From: Fuscibacter oryzae
GTDB taxonomy: Bacteria; Pseudomonadota; Alphaproteobacteria; Rhodobacterales; Rhodobacteraceae
Direction: 5' to 3'
NCBI RefSeq assembly: GCF_016765795.1
Contig: NZ_JAESVP010000009.1
Coordinates: forward strand, 62,001 to 126,000
DNA length: 64,000 nt
Shown: in pieces, positions 16,604 through 26,170 of the stretch
Layout of the letters: every line of letters begins with the position of its first letter
How positions within the stretch are numbered: the first letter of the stretch is position 1
Made by a program: the position numbers and the translations under genes
The notes under the pieces: model-generated
The model's database searches: none
Seen by the model: only the letters and a program-made list of their open reading frames with translations
What the model was told of the DNA's origin: nothing

Positions 16604-17637
16604 GCCTTGCCCAGCCGCTGGCCCACACCGGCGCGGGCCAGCAGGGGCTGCCACCACGCCTCATTGTCGAGATACCACTGCACCGTGCGCTCCAACCCCT
16701 GTTCCACGGTGACAGAGGGGCGCCAGCCCAGTTCGTCACGGATCCGGGTCGGGTCAATCGCATAGCGCGCATCATGGCCGGGGCGGTCGGTGACAAAGGT
16801 GATCTGGTCGGCATAGCTGGCCGCTTTGGGGCGCTTTCGGTCCAGAATCGCGCAGATCGTCCGCACCAGGTCGATGTTGCGCCGCTCATTCTCGCCGCCG
16901 ATGTTATAGCTGCGGCCGACCACGCCCTTTTCCACCACCAGCAGCAGGGCGTCGGCGTGGTCTTCGACATAAAGCCAATCGCGCACATTCTCGCCCTTGC
17001 CGTAAACCGGAATCGGGCGGCCATGCAGCGCGTTCAGGATAACCACCGGAATCAGCTTTTCCGGAAAGTGGAACGGCCCGTAATTGTTGGAGCAATTGGT
17101 CAGCACCACCGGCAGGCCATAGGTCTCGGCCCAAGCGCGCACCAGATGGTCGCTGGCCGCTTTCGATGCCGAATAGGGGCTGCGCGGGTCATAGGGGGTT
17201 TCTTCGGTAAACTGTCCCTCGGCGCCCAGGCTGCCGAACACCTCATCGGTGGAAATATGATGGAACCGGAACGAGGCCGGTTTGCCCTGAGCCACCCAAT
17301 AGGTCCGCGCCGCCTCCAGCATGTTGAAGGTGCCGGTGATATTGGTTTCGATGAAATCGGACGGCCCGTCGATGGAGCGGTCCACATGGCTTTCCGCCGC
17401 CAGATGCATCACCGCATCGGGGCGGTGGGTGGCGAAAATCCGGTCCAGCGCCGCACGGTCGCGAATATCGGCCTGCTCGAACGAATAGAGGTTCGATTTC
17501 GCCGCCTCGGCCACATTGTCCAGACAGGCCGCATAGGTCAGCGCATCAAGGTTCACCACCTCATGCCCGCGCGAAACCGCCAGCCGCACCACTGCCGAGC
17601 CGATGAACCCCGCGCCCCCGGTAACCAGAAGTTTCAT
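16600..17637 (-). CDS. rfbB: dTDP-glucose 4,6-dehydratase
   Basis: A 345-residue SDR-family enzyme converting dTDP-glucose to dTDP-4-keto-6-deoxyglucose. It has [15 protein letters not shown] (NAD site, about 2-16), [15 protein letters not shown] (about 83-97), [11 protein letters not shown] (about 132-142), the catalytic [11 protein letters not shown] (about 159-169) and [12 protein letters not shown] (about 192-203). The ATG at 17637 lies 4 bp after the rfbC stop. A longer frame exists upstream, but it runs back through rfbC and is not used. Confidence 0.97.
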   Translation of the reverse strand: MKLLVTGGAGFIGSAVVRLAVSRGHEVVNLDALTYAACLDNVAEAAKSNLYSFEQADIRDRAALDRIFATHRPDAVMHLAAESHVDRSIDGPSDFIETNITGTFNMLEAARTYWVAQGKPASFRFHHISTDEVFGSLGAEGQFTEETPYDPRSPYSASKAASDHLVRAWAETYGLPVVLTNCSNNYGPFHFPEKLIPVVILNALHGRPIPVYGKGENVRDWLYVEDHADALLLVVEKGVVGRSYNIGGENERRNIDLVRTICAILDRKRPKAASYADQITFVTDRPGHDARYAIDPTRIRDELGWRPSVTVEQGLERTVQWYLDNEAWWQPLLARAGVGQRLGKA

Positions 17638-17641
17638 CGCC

Positions 17642-18205
17642 TCAGCCTTCGTATGTGAACGGAGATTTGAAATCGCGGAACGATTGCGCCGCGCGGTCCT
17701 TGTCGGACAAAACCGCCTTTGCCGGATCAAGACCCCACTCAATCGCCAGATCGGGGTCGGCAAAATGCACCGCGCCATCGCAGGCCGGGGCATATACGTC
17801 GGAGCATTTATATAGCAGCTCACTATCCGGCAGCAGCGTGGCAAAGCCGTGCAGGAACCCCTTGGGGATCAAAAGTTGCGTGCCATTGGCCGCAGACAGC
17901 TCCACCGCAACCCATTTGCCATAGGTGGGTGATCCTGCCCGCGCATCCACCGCCACATCCAGCACCGCGCCCGCGCCACAGCGCACCAGTTTATCCTGCG
18001 CATGGGGGGGCGACTGGTAATGCAGGCCGCGGACCGTGCCGACCTGACGCGACAGCGAATGGTTGTCCTGCACGAAATCAATGTCGATGCCGCGCGCCTT
18101 CAGCACCTCGCGGTTCCACACTTCGCTGAAAAAGCCACGGTCGTCGCCAAAACGGCGCGGGGTCAGAATGACCACTCCGGGCAGGGCGGTTTCTTCAATC
18201 TGCAA
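17642..18205 (-). CDS. rfbC: dTDP-4-dehydrorhamnose 3,5-epimerase
   Basis: A 187-residue cupin-fold epimerase, third step of dTDP-L-rhamnose synthesis. It has [17 protein letters not shown] (about 15-31), [20 protein letters not shown] (about 45-64, including the catalytic-type His), [12 protein letters not shown] (about 113-124) and [10 protein letters not shown] prefer the TTG at 18205, with GGAGAG five bases upstream and an N-terminus ([10 protein letters not shown]) like other RfbC proteins. The GTG at 18223 would add six residues without a ribosome site. It is the first gene of the rfb operon, so the promoter should lie in 18206-18277. Confidence 0.95.
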   Translation of the reverse strand: MQIEETALPGVVILTPRRFGDDRGFFSEVWNREVLKARGIDIDFVQDNHSLSRQVGTVRGLHYQSPPHAQDKLVRCGAGAVLDVAVDARAGSPTYGKWVAVELSAANGTQLLIPKGFLHGFATLLPDSELLYKCSDVYAPACDGAVHFADPDLAIEWGLDPAKAVLSDKDRAAQSFRDFKSPFTYEG

Positions 18206-18277
18206 GCCAACTCTCCAAGGCACGAAATTTGGCGCGACTTTAACAATGCAACTGCGGCAAGTCCACGACAGCCCGCC

Positions 18278-19207
18278 CTACAGGCGCCCCAGCGCCACCG
18301 CCAACCACAGCGAGACCGTGCCCGCAGGCCCCTGCCGATACAGGCCCAACCGGCGAAACTGTGCAATCCTTCGCCAAAGCGGCAGGTCGCGCAATTGCGC
18401 GAACCCCTGCAAAATCGCCCGATTTTCAGGCGTCAGCCGATGGGCCGATGCCCGCAGCGCCCGCAGATTGATGCCGTTCCAGCGCCGGAAATCGCCGCGC
18501 AGCAGCACCCGCAGGCGGTGCAGCTTGGCGATTGGTCCGCGATTGGCACCAATCTGGTTCGCGCCGTGCTGGCGATAGTAAAGCTGCGGGCGGGCATCGA
18601 ACACCACCCGCCCCCCGGCCCCCGCGATGATCTGGTACAGCCACCAATCATGCATCACCACCTGCCCCGCTTCGGTCGCAGCCTCTGCCGCAAGGGCAAT
18701 CGCCCCCCGATTCAGCATCATAGTGTTTCCGCCTGCGAAACTTTGCACCAGCGCATGGCCAAAGCCAAAGGGCCTGCGCCACAACGGTGACGGGTGTGCA
18801 GCTTGCAAATTCTCGTCACAGACGAGCGTTCTGGCCCCCAGCAGCGTGGGCAGATTCGTCGCCGCCAGCAATGCCACCCCATCGGCCAGCTTGGCCGGTA
18901 GCCAGACATCATCCTGATCCGACAGCGCCGCAAAATCGGCACCCGCAGGCACATGGGCCAGCAGATGCAGAAAATTCGCAGCCGCCCCCTGCCCCGGCCC
19001 GCGCAGCACCGTCACCGTAATGCCCCGGCGCTGCGAAGCAAAGCCTGCGACAATGGCCAGCGTCGCATCACTGGAGCCATCATCGCTGACCACCAGCCAG
19101 CGCGGCGGCAGGGTCTGCCCTGCAATGCTGTCCAATTGCTCCGCCAGATGGGCGGCTCCGTTATATGTCGCCATCAGAACCGCGATGGCAGGCCCATCAG
19201 GCACCAT
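18278..19207 (-). CDS. GT2 family glycosyltransferase
   Basis: A protein of about 309 residues with a GT2 (GT-A) domain: IAVLMATYNGAAHLAEQLDS (about 7-26), VVSDDGSSDATL (about 38-49), LSDQDDVWLP (DXD-type, about 89-98) and MHDWWLYQI (about 183-191). This resembles rhamnosyl- and galactosyltransferases of O-antigen loci. Several close ATGs (19207, 19213, 19237) are possible. All overlap the galE stop, so it is coupled to galE on the minus strand. Given rfb genes downstream and galE upstream, its donor may be dTDP-rhamnose or UDP-galactose (inference). Confidence 0.85.
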   Translation of the reverse strand: MVPDGPAIAVLMATYNGAAHLAEQLDSIAGQTLPPRWLVVSDDGSSDATLAIVAGFASQRRGITVTVLRGPGQGAAANFLHLLAHVPAGADFAALSDQDDVWLPAKLADGVALLAATNLPTLLGARTLVCDENLQAAHPSPLWRRPFGFGHALVQSFAGGNTMMLNRGAIALAAEAATEAGQVVMHDWWLYQIIAGAGGRVVFDARPQLYYRQHGANQIGANRGPIAKLHRLRVLLRGDFRRWNGINLRALRASAHRLTPENRAILQGFAQLRDLPLWRRIAQFRRLGLYRQGPAGTVSLWLAVALGRL

Positions 19208-20180
19208 AGCCATTGCCGCGATGCCAGCGCGCGGCATCCTCGATCATCTGCGCCATGGTGGAGCGTTTCGGTTGCCACCCCAGCTCGGCCTTGGCCCGCG
19301 CGCTGCCAGAAACCAGCGCCACGGCATCGCCCGCCCGGCGCGGGCCATCGGTGATCGGCACCACCTTGCCCGTTACTGCCTCGGCCGCCGCAATCACCTC
19401 TCGCACGGTAAAACCGGTGCCGGTGCCAAGGCAGAACACCCGGCTGCCCTTGCCGTCCTGCAACCAGCGCAGACCCGCGACATGCGCCTCGACCAGATCC
19501 ATCACATGCACATAATCGCGCAAGGCAGTACCGTCGCGCGTGGGGTAATCGGTGCCATGTACCGTCAACGCCGCGCGGCGCCCCGCCACCGCATCCAGCA
19601 CCAGCGGAATCAGATGGGTTTCAGGCTGATGAAACTCTCCCACCTCCGCCTCGGGGTCGGCTCCCGCCACGTTGAAATAGCGGAAAATCACATGGTTAAG
19701 CCCGTCAGAGGCCGCGAAATCGCGCAACATATCCTCAATCGCGCGCTTTGACGCGCCATAGGCGTTCAGGGGGGCTTGCGGCGTATCTTCATCCAGCAGC
19801 ACCCCGTCCTGATCGCCATAGGTCGCACAGGTCGAGGAAAAGACGAAATCCTTGCACCCCGCCGCGACCGCCGCCTCGATCAGTGTCAGCGAGCCTTGCA
19901 CATTGTTGCGCCAATACCGCCCCGGCTGCGCCATCGCCTCGCCGACCTGAGACAGCGCGGCAAAGTGCATCACCGCCGCAGGCTTCCAGCGCGCAAACAC
20001 TTCATCCAGCCGCGCCCGGTCGGTCAGGTCACCCTGTTCCAGCGGCCCGAATTTGACCGCCTGTGACCAGCCCGTGACAAGGCTGTCGAACGTCACCGGC
20101 AGATACCCTTCGCGCGCCAGCACCTTGCAGGCATGAGAGCCGATATACCCGGCCCCGCCGGTCACCAGAATGGGGGTCAC
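19197..20180 (-). CDS. galE: UDP-glucose 4-epimerase
   Basis: A 327-residue SDR-family epimerase interconverting UDP-glucose and UDP-galactose. It has ILVTGGAGYIGSHACKVL (about 4-21), HFAALSQVGEAM (about 72-83), SSTCATYGDQ (about 117-126), the catalytic YGASKRAIEDML (about 141-152) and RYFNVAGADPE (about 167-177). The start is GTG at 20180 with GAGG six bases upstream. It is the first gene of a two-gene unit with the GT2 enzyme and is divergent from the heparinase-like gene. It provides galactose for surface glycans. Confidence 0.96.
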   Translation of the reverse strand: MTPILVTGGAGYIGSHACKVLAREGYLPVTFDSLVTGWSQAVKFGPLEQGDLTDRARLDEVFARWKPAAVMHFAALSQVGEAMAQPGRYWRNNVQGSLTLIEAAVAAGCKDFVFSSTCATYGDQDGVLLDEDTPQAPLNAYGASKRAIEDMLRDFAASDGLNHVIFRYFNVAGADPEAEVGEFHQPETHLIPLVLDAVAGRRAALTVHGTDYPTRDGTALRDYVHVMDLVEAHVAGLRWLQDGKGSRVFCLGTGTGFTVREVIAAAEAVTGKVVPITDGPRRAGDAVALVSGSARAKAELGWQPKRSTMAQMIEDAARWHRGNGYGA

Positions 20181-20327
20181 TTTACGCCTCGTTCAAAATT
20201 CCCAACACCTTTGACGTGATTGTGCCCGCCGGGCAAGCCGCCCGCCGGGTGACATTGCGCGCCCTTCCCGCTATGATTGCACGAAGCCCCGGAAACAACG
20301 GGTTAATCAGGCAGGATCGAATCACAG

Positions 20328-22037
20328 ATGGGGCGGGCGGGCCTTGGCAATCGGCTGGCGATGTGGCGTGCGCTGCGGGCACAAGGCGCGCGCAGCTTTG
20401 TCGCACAGCCAGAACCCCGGTCGATCGGCCTTTATGCCCGTGGCCGGCAGTTGGTGGCCGGCAATTTTCAATTCGCGGGCCAACTGATCGAGGCGCCCGG
20501 CACGCCAATCTGGGATCTGGCGCCGCAAGACCCCGAATTCTTGGCCGAGCTGCACGGCTTCGCCTGGCTGGATGATCTGGCCGCCCTTGGCGGGGCGGCC
20601 GCCCGCGCCCGCGCGCAAGATTGGCTTTGGGGCTGGATCGCCCGCTATGGTAATGGCAAAGGCCCCGGCTGGTCGCCCGACCTCATCGCCCGCCGCCTGA
20701 TCCGCTGGACCAACCACGCCCTGTTCCTGCTGCAAGGGCGCGACAAACCCACCAGCGACCTGTTCTTTCACCAGTTGACCGCACAGACCCTGTTCCTGTC
20801 GCGCCGCTGGCCCCAATCTGCCCCCGGCCTGCCCCGGATCGAGGCGCTGTCGGGCCTGATTTCTGCCAGCCTTGCCCTGAACGGGATGGACCGCCTTGTT
20901 CCTCCCGCCGTCACCGCCCTTGCCCAGCATTGCGCCAAGGAAATCGATGCCGACGGCGGCATTCCCACCCGCAACCCAGAGGAATTGCTGGAGGCCTTTA
21001 CCCTGCTGGGCTGGGCCGAACGCGCGCTGAGCGAGGCGGGTCGCATCCCCCCCAAACCGCTGATCGACGCGCTGGACCGTATCGCCCCCGCCTTGCGGCT
21101 GGTGCGCCATGCCGATGGCGGGCTGGCGCGGTTTCACGGTGGCGGACGCGGGGTGGAAGGACGGCTGGATCAGGCGCTGGCAAGCGCGGGGATCAAACCG
21201 GCGGCGCAGGGCGGCTTTGGGATCGCTATGGGCTTTGCCCGGCTGCAAGGTGCACGCACATCTTTGATCGTCGATGCTGCGGCGCCCCCGGCGGGCCGCG
21301 CCAGCCACGATGCCCATGCCTCGACCCTTGGCTTTGAGCTGACCTCGGGTCGCCGCCCGTTGGTGGTGTCTTGCGGGTCAGGTCGCAGTTTTGGCGCGGA
21401 ATGGCGGCAGGCGGGGCGCGCCACCGCCTCGCATTCCACCCTTGCGCTGGACGGGTTTTCCTCGTCCCGCCTTGATGCCCGCGAACAGGCGCTGGCAGAT
21501 CGCGCCAATGTTACCCTGTTCCGGCAGGGCGATGATGCGACAGGCGTTCACCTGCATCTGGCGCAGGGCGGCTGGGTCGCCACCCACGGCCTGACCCACC
21601 GCCGCGACCTGCACCTTTCCGCCAATGGCCGCACCTTGGCAGGGGCCGATACGCTGATTGCCGAAGGCCATGCCAACAACCTGCGCTTTGAACGGCTGCT
21701 GACGCGCGGGGGGCTGACCGGCGTTGCCTTTGCCCTGCGCTTTCACCTGCACCCCGATGTCGATGCCACACTGGATATGGGCGGGGCCGCCGTCTCGCTG
21801 GTGCTGAAGAGCAGCGAGATCTGGGTGTTTCGCCACGACGGCCACGCCCGCCTGTCGCTGGAACCCTCGGTCTATCTGGAGGCGGGGCGGTTGAAACCCC
21901 GGCCTGCGCGACAGATCGTCCTTTCCGGCCGCGCCATCGGGATAGAGACCCGGCTGGGCTGGACCTTGGCCAAGGCACAGGATACTCCGCTGGCCATCCG
22001 CGACCTTGACCGGGACGATCTGCCCGTCCCTCTCTAG
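20328..22037 (+). CDS. Heparinase II/III family protein
   Basis: A 569-residue protein of the heparinase II/III (alginate lyase-like) family. It has an alpha/alpha-toroid-like N-terminal half (WLDDLAALG, DLIARRLIRWTNHALFLL) and a beta-sandwich C-terminal half with ASHDAHASTLGFEL (about 325-338), CGSGRSFGAEWRQAGRATASH (about 348-368) and STLALDGFSSS. No signal peptide is evident, which is usual for this alphaproteobacterial group, whose substrate is unknown. The gene directly precedes purH (15 bp gap), a conserved Rhodobacterales order, so it need not belong to the polysaccharide locus to its left. Start uncertain: ATG 20328 has only a distant AGGA; ATG 20361 is an alternative. Confidence 0.88.
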   Translation: MGRAGLGNRLAMWRALRAQGARSFVAQPEPRSIGLYARGRQLVAGNFQFAGQLIEAPGTPIWDLAPQDPEFLAELHGFAWLDDLAALGGAAARARAQDWLWGWIARYGNGKGPGWSPDLIARRLIRWTNHALFLLQGRDKPTSDLFFHQLTAQTLFLSRRWPQSAPGLPRIEALSGLISASLALNGMDRLVPPAVTALAQHCAKEIDADGGIPTRNPEELLEAFTLLGWAERALSEAGRIPPKPLIDALDRIAPALRLVRHADGGLARFHGGGRGVEGRLDQALASAGIKPAAQGGFGIAMGFARLQGARTSLIVDAAAPPAGRASHDAHASTLGFELTSGRRPLVVSCGSGRSFGAEWRQAGRATASHSTLALDGFSSSRLDAREQALADRANVTLFRQGDDATGVHLHLAQGGWVATHGLTHRRDLHLSANGRTLAGADTLIAEGHANNLRFERLLTRGGLTGVAFALRFHLHPDVDATLDMGGAAVSLVLKSSEIWVFRHDGHARLSLEPSVYLEAGRLKPRPARQIVLSGRAIGIETRLGWTLAKAQDTPLAIRDLDRDDLPVPL

Positions 22038-22052
22038 CCTGAGGAACTGCCC

Positions 22053-23636
22053 ATGACCGATCTGGTAGCCATCCGCCGCGCGCTGATTTCCGTCTCCGAC
22101 AAGACCGGGATGCTGGATCTTGCCCGCGTACTGCACGCCCATGGCGTGGAACTTTTGTCCACCGGCGGCACATCGGGGATGATCCGCGAGGCGGGCCTGC
22201 CGGTGCGCGATGTGTCGGATGTGACGGGGTTCCCCGAGATGATGGACGGACGGGTGAAAACACTGCACCCCAAGGTCCACGGCGGGCTGCTGGCCCTGCG
22301 CGACGATGCCGAACACGTCGCGGCGATGAACACCCATGGCATCGAGGCGATCGACCTGCTGGTGGTGAACCTGTATCCGTTCGAAGAAACGGTGGCCAAA
22401 GGTGCCGATTATGACACCTGCATCGAGAATATCGACATCGGCGGCCCCGCGATGATTCGCGCGGCGTCCAAGAATCATGCCTTCGTGGCGGTGGTGACCG
22501 ACCCCGCCGATTACGCCGACCTTCTGGCGCAACTGGATGCCAACAAGGGTGCCACCCCACTTGCCTTCCGGCAGCACCTTGCGCTGACCGCCTATTCGCG
22601 GACAGCGGCCTATGACACCGCCGTGTCCACCTGGCTGGCCGGGGCGATTGGCGAAACCACCCCGCGCTACCGCTCTTTCGCGGGCAAGCTGGCGCAGGGC
22701 CTGCGCTACGGCGAAAACCCGCACCAATCGGCGGCCTTCTACACCAACGGCTCCAACCGCCCCGGTGTGGCAACGGCAAAGCAATGGCAGGGCAAGGAAC
22801 TGTCCTACAACAACATCAATGACACCGATGCGGCCTTCGAACTGGTGGCCGAGTTTTCGGCTGGCCCCGCCTGCGCCATCATCAAACACGCCAACCCCTG
22901 CGGCGTGGGCCAAGGCAAGACGCTGACCGAGGCCTATCAGCGCGCTTATCAATGCGACCAGACCTCTGCCTTTGGCGGGATCGTAGCGCTGAACCAGCCG
23001 CTGGATGCCGCGACGGCGGAAGAGATCGTGAAGATCTTCACCGAAGTCGTCATTGCGCCGGGTGCCAGTGACGAGGCCCGCGCGATCTTTGCCGCCAAGA
23101 AAAACCTGCGCCTTCTGACCACCGATGCCCTGCCCGATGCGGGCAAGGGCAATCTGGCGTTCCGTCAGGTCGCGGGCGGCTTTCTGGTGCAGGACAGCGA
23201 TGTGGACACCATCAAAGCCGCCGACCTGAAGGTGGTGACCAAACGCGCGCCGACCGAGGCCGAACTGGCCGACCTGCTGTTCGCTTGGAAAGTTGCGAAA
23301 CACGTCAAATCCAACGCCATCGTCTATGTGAAGGACGGCGCCACCGTGGGCGTCGGCGCGGGCCAGATGAGCCGCGTGGACAGCACCCGCATCGCGGCGC
23401 GCAAGGCCGAGGATATGGCCGATGTGCTGGGCCTGCCGCAATCTCCCACCATCGGTTCGGTCGTGGCCTCGGATGCCTTCTTTCCCTTCCCCGATGGTCT
23501 GCTGACCGCGGCGGCGGCGGGGGCGACCGCCGTTATCCAGCCCGGCGGCAGCATGAACGATCAGGCCGTGATCGACGCCGCCGATGCCGAAGGGCTGGCC
23601 ATGGTTTTCACCGGCCAGCGCCATTTCCGGCACTGA
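22053..23636 (+). CDS. purH: Bifunctional AICAR formyltransferase / IMP cyclohydrolase
   Basis: A 527-residue enzyme for the last two steps of IMP synthesis. The N-terminal MGS-like IMP cyclohydrolase domain (about 1-145) shows [35 protein letters not shown] and NLYPFEET. The C-terminal formyltransferase domain (about 150-527) has [13 protein letters not shown], the active-site [11 protein letters not shown] (about 273-283), [10 protein letters not shown] and ending [24 protein letters not shown] precedes the ATG. It is cytoplasmic and in one operon with the heparinase-like gene and lspA. Confidence 0.98.
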   Translation: MTDLVAIRRALISVSDKTGMLDLARVLHAHGVELLSTGGTSGMIREAGLPVRDVSDVTGFPEMMDGRVKTLHPKVHGGLLALRDDAEHVAAMNTHGIEAIDLLVVNLYPFEETVAKGADYDTCIENIDIGGPAMIRAASKNHAFVAVVTDPADYADLLAQLDANKGATPLAFRQHLALTAYSRTAAYDTAVSTWLAGAIGETTPRYRSFAGKLAQGLRYGENPHQSAAFYTNGSNRPGVATAKQWQGKELSYNNINDTDAAFELVAEFSAGPACAIIKHANPCGVGQGKTLTEAYQRAYQCDQTSAFGGIVALNQPLDAATAEEIVKIFTEVVIAPGASDEARAIFAAKKNLRLLTTDALPDAGKGNLAFRQVAGGFLVQDSDVDTIKAADLKVVTKRAPTEAELADLLFAWKVAKHVKSNAIVYVKDGATVGVGAGQMSRVDSTRIAARKAEDMADVLGLPQSPTIGSVVASDAFFPFPDGLLTAAAAGATAVIQPGGSMNDQAVIDAADAEGLAMVFTGQRHFRH

Positions 23637-23638
23637 TC

Positions 23639-24148
23639 ATGCGGCAGCTTGCGCTTTCCGCCCTGATCACGCTTGCCCTGGATCAAGCCTCCAAGCTGGG
23701 GGTGATTCATCTTGTCGGCCTGCGAGAGCGGGGAGAGGTCAATGTCATCGACCCCCTCCTGAACTTTCGCTGGGCCGAGAATCGGGGCATGAACTTTGGC
23801 CTGTTCTACAGCGAAGCCGATCTGGGCCGCTGGCTCTTGATCGGGCTGGCATTGGTGATTTCAGCCTGGGTCATCCACTGGGTGCGCCAGAATCGCTTTG
23901 GCAAATGGGCACAGGTTTCGGCGGGCGTTCTGGTGGGCGGGGCCATCGGCAATGTGATCGACCGGCTGGCCTATGGGTATGTCGCAGATTTCCTGAACAT
24001 GTCCTGCTGCGGCATCGAAAATCCGTTCTCGTTCAACGTGGCCGACGTGGCAATTTTCGCCGGTGCGCTGGGTCTGGTGGCGTTTACCGGCGGATCTGGG
24101 GCGAACAAAGCCGCCAAGCCGGGACCGAAGCGCCGAAAGACCCCGTGA
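23639..24148 (+). CDS. lspA: Lipoprotein signal peptidase II
   Basis: A 169-residue inner-membrane aspartyl protease that removes the signal peptide of prolipoproteins. It has LDQASKLGV in TM1, the NRGMNFGLF box (about 49-57) and two catalytic aspartates in NVIDRLAYG (about 103-111) and NVADVAIFAG (about 130-139). Four membrane spans and a basic C-terminus (KPGPKRRKTP). The ATG at 23639 is 3 bp after the purH stop and lacks a clear ribosome site, suggesting coupling to purH. Several lipoprotein genes in this window (24200, 36342, 50769, 54009) would be its substrates. Confidence 0.96.
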   Translation: MRQLALSALITLALDQASKLGVIHLVGLRERGEVNVIDPLLNFRWAENRGMNFGLFYSEADLGRWLLIGLALVISAWVIHWVRQNRFGKWAQVSAGVLVGGAIGNVIDRLAYGYVADFLNMSCCGIENPFSFNVADVAIFAGALGLVAFTGGSGANKAAKPGPKRRKTP

Positions 24149-24199
24149 CGCGGGTTTCCTGATAGGCTAAGACGGCGGAAAGCTAAGGCGGAGGCAGGC

Positions 24200-24736
24200 A
24201 TGACAGCGGCACGGGTGGTTCTCGCGATTGCGGGCGTGGCGCTTTTGTCCGTGGCGGGCTGCGGCTCGTCTGGCAAGATGCCCCAGTTGATGAACATCCG
24301 CAGTGAAACGGCTGGCCCCGACGAATTCTCGATCGTGCCGCCAAAGCCGCTGGCGATGCCCGAAGATCTGGCTGACCTGCCCGCGCCCACCCCCGGCGCA
24401 GGCAACCGCACAGATGCAACCCCCGATGCCGATGCCATCGTTGCCCTTGGCGGCAATCCGGCGGGCGCGGGCGGCGTTCCGGCAGCCGATGGCGCCTTGG
24501 TCAACCGCGCCGGGCGCTATGGCGTGAATGGCAACATCCGGCCGACGCTGGCCTCGGAAGACCTTGATTACCGCCGCAAGAACAATGGCCGCGTGCTGCA
24601 GCGCCTGTTCAGCGTGAATGTCTATTACAACGCCTATGGCAAGATGTCGCTGAACCAGCAGGCCGAATTGCTGCGCTGGCGCAAGGCGGGGGCCAAGACC
24701 CCCTCTGCCCCGCCGGCCAAAGACGGCGAACAGTAA
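24200..24736 (+). CDS. DUF3035 lipoprotein
   Basis: A 178-residue lipoprotein. The signal ends in lipobox LLSVAGC, with the modified Cys at about 21. PDEFSIVPPKPLAMPEDLADLP (a DEFxVxxxxPLxxP pattern, about 39-60) is the DUF3035 hallmark, and RRKNNGRVLQRLF near the C-terminus is also typical. The family is restricted to alphaproteobacteria, lies in the envelope and has been linked to outer-membrane assembly in some annotations; I cannot confirm that here. SD GGAGG precedes the ATG. It is followed by a short GC hairpin and the M16 protease pair. Confidence 0.88.
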   Translation: MTAARVVLAIAGVALLSVAGCGSSGKMPQLMNIRSETAGPDEFSIVPPKPLAMPEDLADLPAPTPGAGNRTDATPDADAIVALGGNPAGAGGVPAADGALVNRAGRYGVNGNIRPTLASEDLDYRRKNNGRVLQRLFSVNVYYNAYGKMSLNQQAELLRWRKAGAKTPSAPPAKDGEQ

Positions 24737-24750
24737 TCACATTCGCGTCG

Positions 24751-24767
24751 GCCCCGCCCGGCGGGGC
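24751..24767 (+). terminator. Weak hairpin after the DUF3035 gene
   Basis: GCCCCGC, a 3-base loop, then GCGGGGC form a 7-bp stem 14 bp after the stop codon. Only TTG follows rather than a T-run, so termination here is doubtful. Confidence 0.35.
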
Positions 24768-24829
24768 TTGCGCCCATCCCCTTGCCGGGTAGCTTGGCCG
24801 CCGATGCCAGTAACCCGCCGAGGATGCCC

Positions 24830-26170
24830 ATGTTGCGACGCCTAACCCTTGGTTGCCTTGCCCTTGCAGCCCTTGGCACCCCGGCGCTTGCCGATGCCGT
24901 CACCACCTACAAGCTGAAAAACGGCCTCGACATCGTGGTGATCGAAGATCACCGCGCGCCCGTCGTCACGCAAATGGTCTGGTATCGGATTGGCGCCGCC
25001 GATGAACCGCCGGGCCATTCCGGCATCGCACATTTCCTTGAACATCTGATGTTTCAGGGCACCGCCACCATGAAGGCGGGCGAATTTTCTGCCACCGTTG
25101 AACAGAACGGCGGCAATGACAACGCCTTCACCACATCCGACTATACCGCCTATTTTCAGCGCGTTGCCGCCGACCGGCTGGAGTTGATGATGACGATGGA
25201 GGCCGACCGGATGCGCAACCTCCAACTGACCGAGGACGATGTGACAACCGAACGTCAGGTCATTCTGGAAGAGCGCGGGCAGCGCACCGACAGCGACCCC
25301 GGCTCGCTGTTCACCGAGCAGCGCTCTGCCGCCCAATACCTCAACCATCCCTACGGCATCCCGGTCATCGGCTGGCGGCACGAGATGGAAAAGCTGTCGC
25401 GGCAGGATGCGCTGGATTTCTACAAGGCCAATTACGCGCCCAACAATGCCATTCTGGTGGTCGCCGGCGATGTGCAGCCGAAAGACGTGCTGAAACTGGC
25501 CGAGAAAACCTATGGCCCGCTGGCCCCGTCGCAAGACATCAAGCCCCGCGCCCGCCCGCAGGAACCGCCGCAACTTGCCGAACGCCGCCTGACCATGGCG
25601 GATGAACGGGTGTCTGAACCCTATCTGGTCCGTACCTATCTGGCCCCCGAACGGAACGCTGGCGATCAGAAAACCGCTGCCGCGCTAACCATTCTGGCCG
25701 AACTTCTGGGTGGCAACCCGACCAGCTCTGTTCTGGCCAAATCCTTGCAGTTCCAGCAGAAAAAGGCGGTCTGGTCCGCCGCTTTCTACGATGGCGCCTC
25801 GGTCGATCCTACCACCTTCGGCCTTTATGTCACCCCCGTTCCCGGCGTTGACCTTGCCGATGCCGAAAAGGCGATGGACGAGGTTCTGGCCAAATTCCTG
25901 AAAGATGGCCCCGACCCGGCTGATTTTGACCGTATCAAAACCCAGATTCGCGCCTCGGAAATCTATGCCAAGGACAGCGCCGAAGGTCAGGCCAATGAAT
26001 ACGGTCAGGCCCTTGCCATCGGCTTGGGCGTCAAGGACGTGCAAGACTGGCCCAAGGTGCTGCAAGAGGTGACGGTGGACGACGTGATGGCCGCCGCGCG
26101 TGATGTGTTGAACCGCGACCATGCCGTGACCGGCTGGCTGGTGCCCAAAGCGAAAGAGGCCGCGCAATGA
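24830..26170 (+). CDS. M16 family metallopeptidase, catalytic partner
   Basis: A 446-residue secreted zinc peptidase. The signal peptide is residues 1-21 (ends ALA). The inverted zinc motif HFLEH is at about 63-67, with a downstream conserved Glu in TTERQVILEERGQ (about 136-148). The second half (about 185-440) is the M16 C-terminal domain but lacks the usual Arg/Tyr pair. That pair is present in the next gene, so the two probably form one heterodimeric protease in the periplasm. ATG 24830 has GAGG seven bases upstream. The stop overlaps the partner start (ATGA). Confidence 0.93.
   Translation: MLRRLTLGCLALAALGTPALADAVTTYKLKNGLDIVVIEDHRAPVVTQMVWYRIGAADEPPGHSGIAHFLEHLMFQGTATMKAGEFSATVEQNGGNDNAFTTSDYTAYFQRVAADRLELMMTMEADRMRNLQLTEDDVTTERQVILEERGQRTDSDPGSLFTEQRSAAQYLNHPYGIPVIGWRHEMEKLSRQDALDFYKANYAPNNAILVVAGDVQPKDVLKLAEKTYGPLAPSQDIKPRARPQEPPQLAERRLTMADERVSEPYLVRTYLAPERNAGDQKTAAALTILAELLGGNPTSSVLAKSLQFQQKKAVWSAAFYDGASVDPTTFGLYVTPVPGVDLADAEKAMDEVLAKFLKDGPDPADFDRIKTQIRASEIYAKDSAEGQANEYGQALAIGLGVKDVQDWPKVLQEVTVDDVMAAARDVLNRDHAVTGWLVPKAKEAAQ

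Noticed and set aside
20214-20260. Repeated CCCGCCGGG blocks upstream of galE as an operator
   Set aside because: Two short direct copies in GC-rich DNA are expected by chance and show no symmetry around a promoter.
21378-23633. 751-codon frame antisense to purH and the heparinase-like gene
   Set aside because: purH is unmistakable on the plus strand over the same bases. The antisense protein has no motif and is His/Gly/Arg-rich, as expected of a shadow frame in high-GC DNA.
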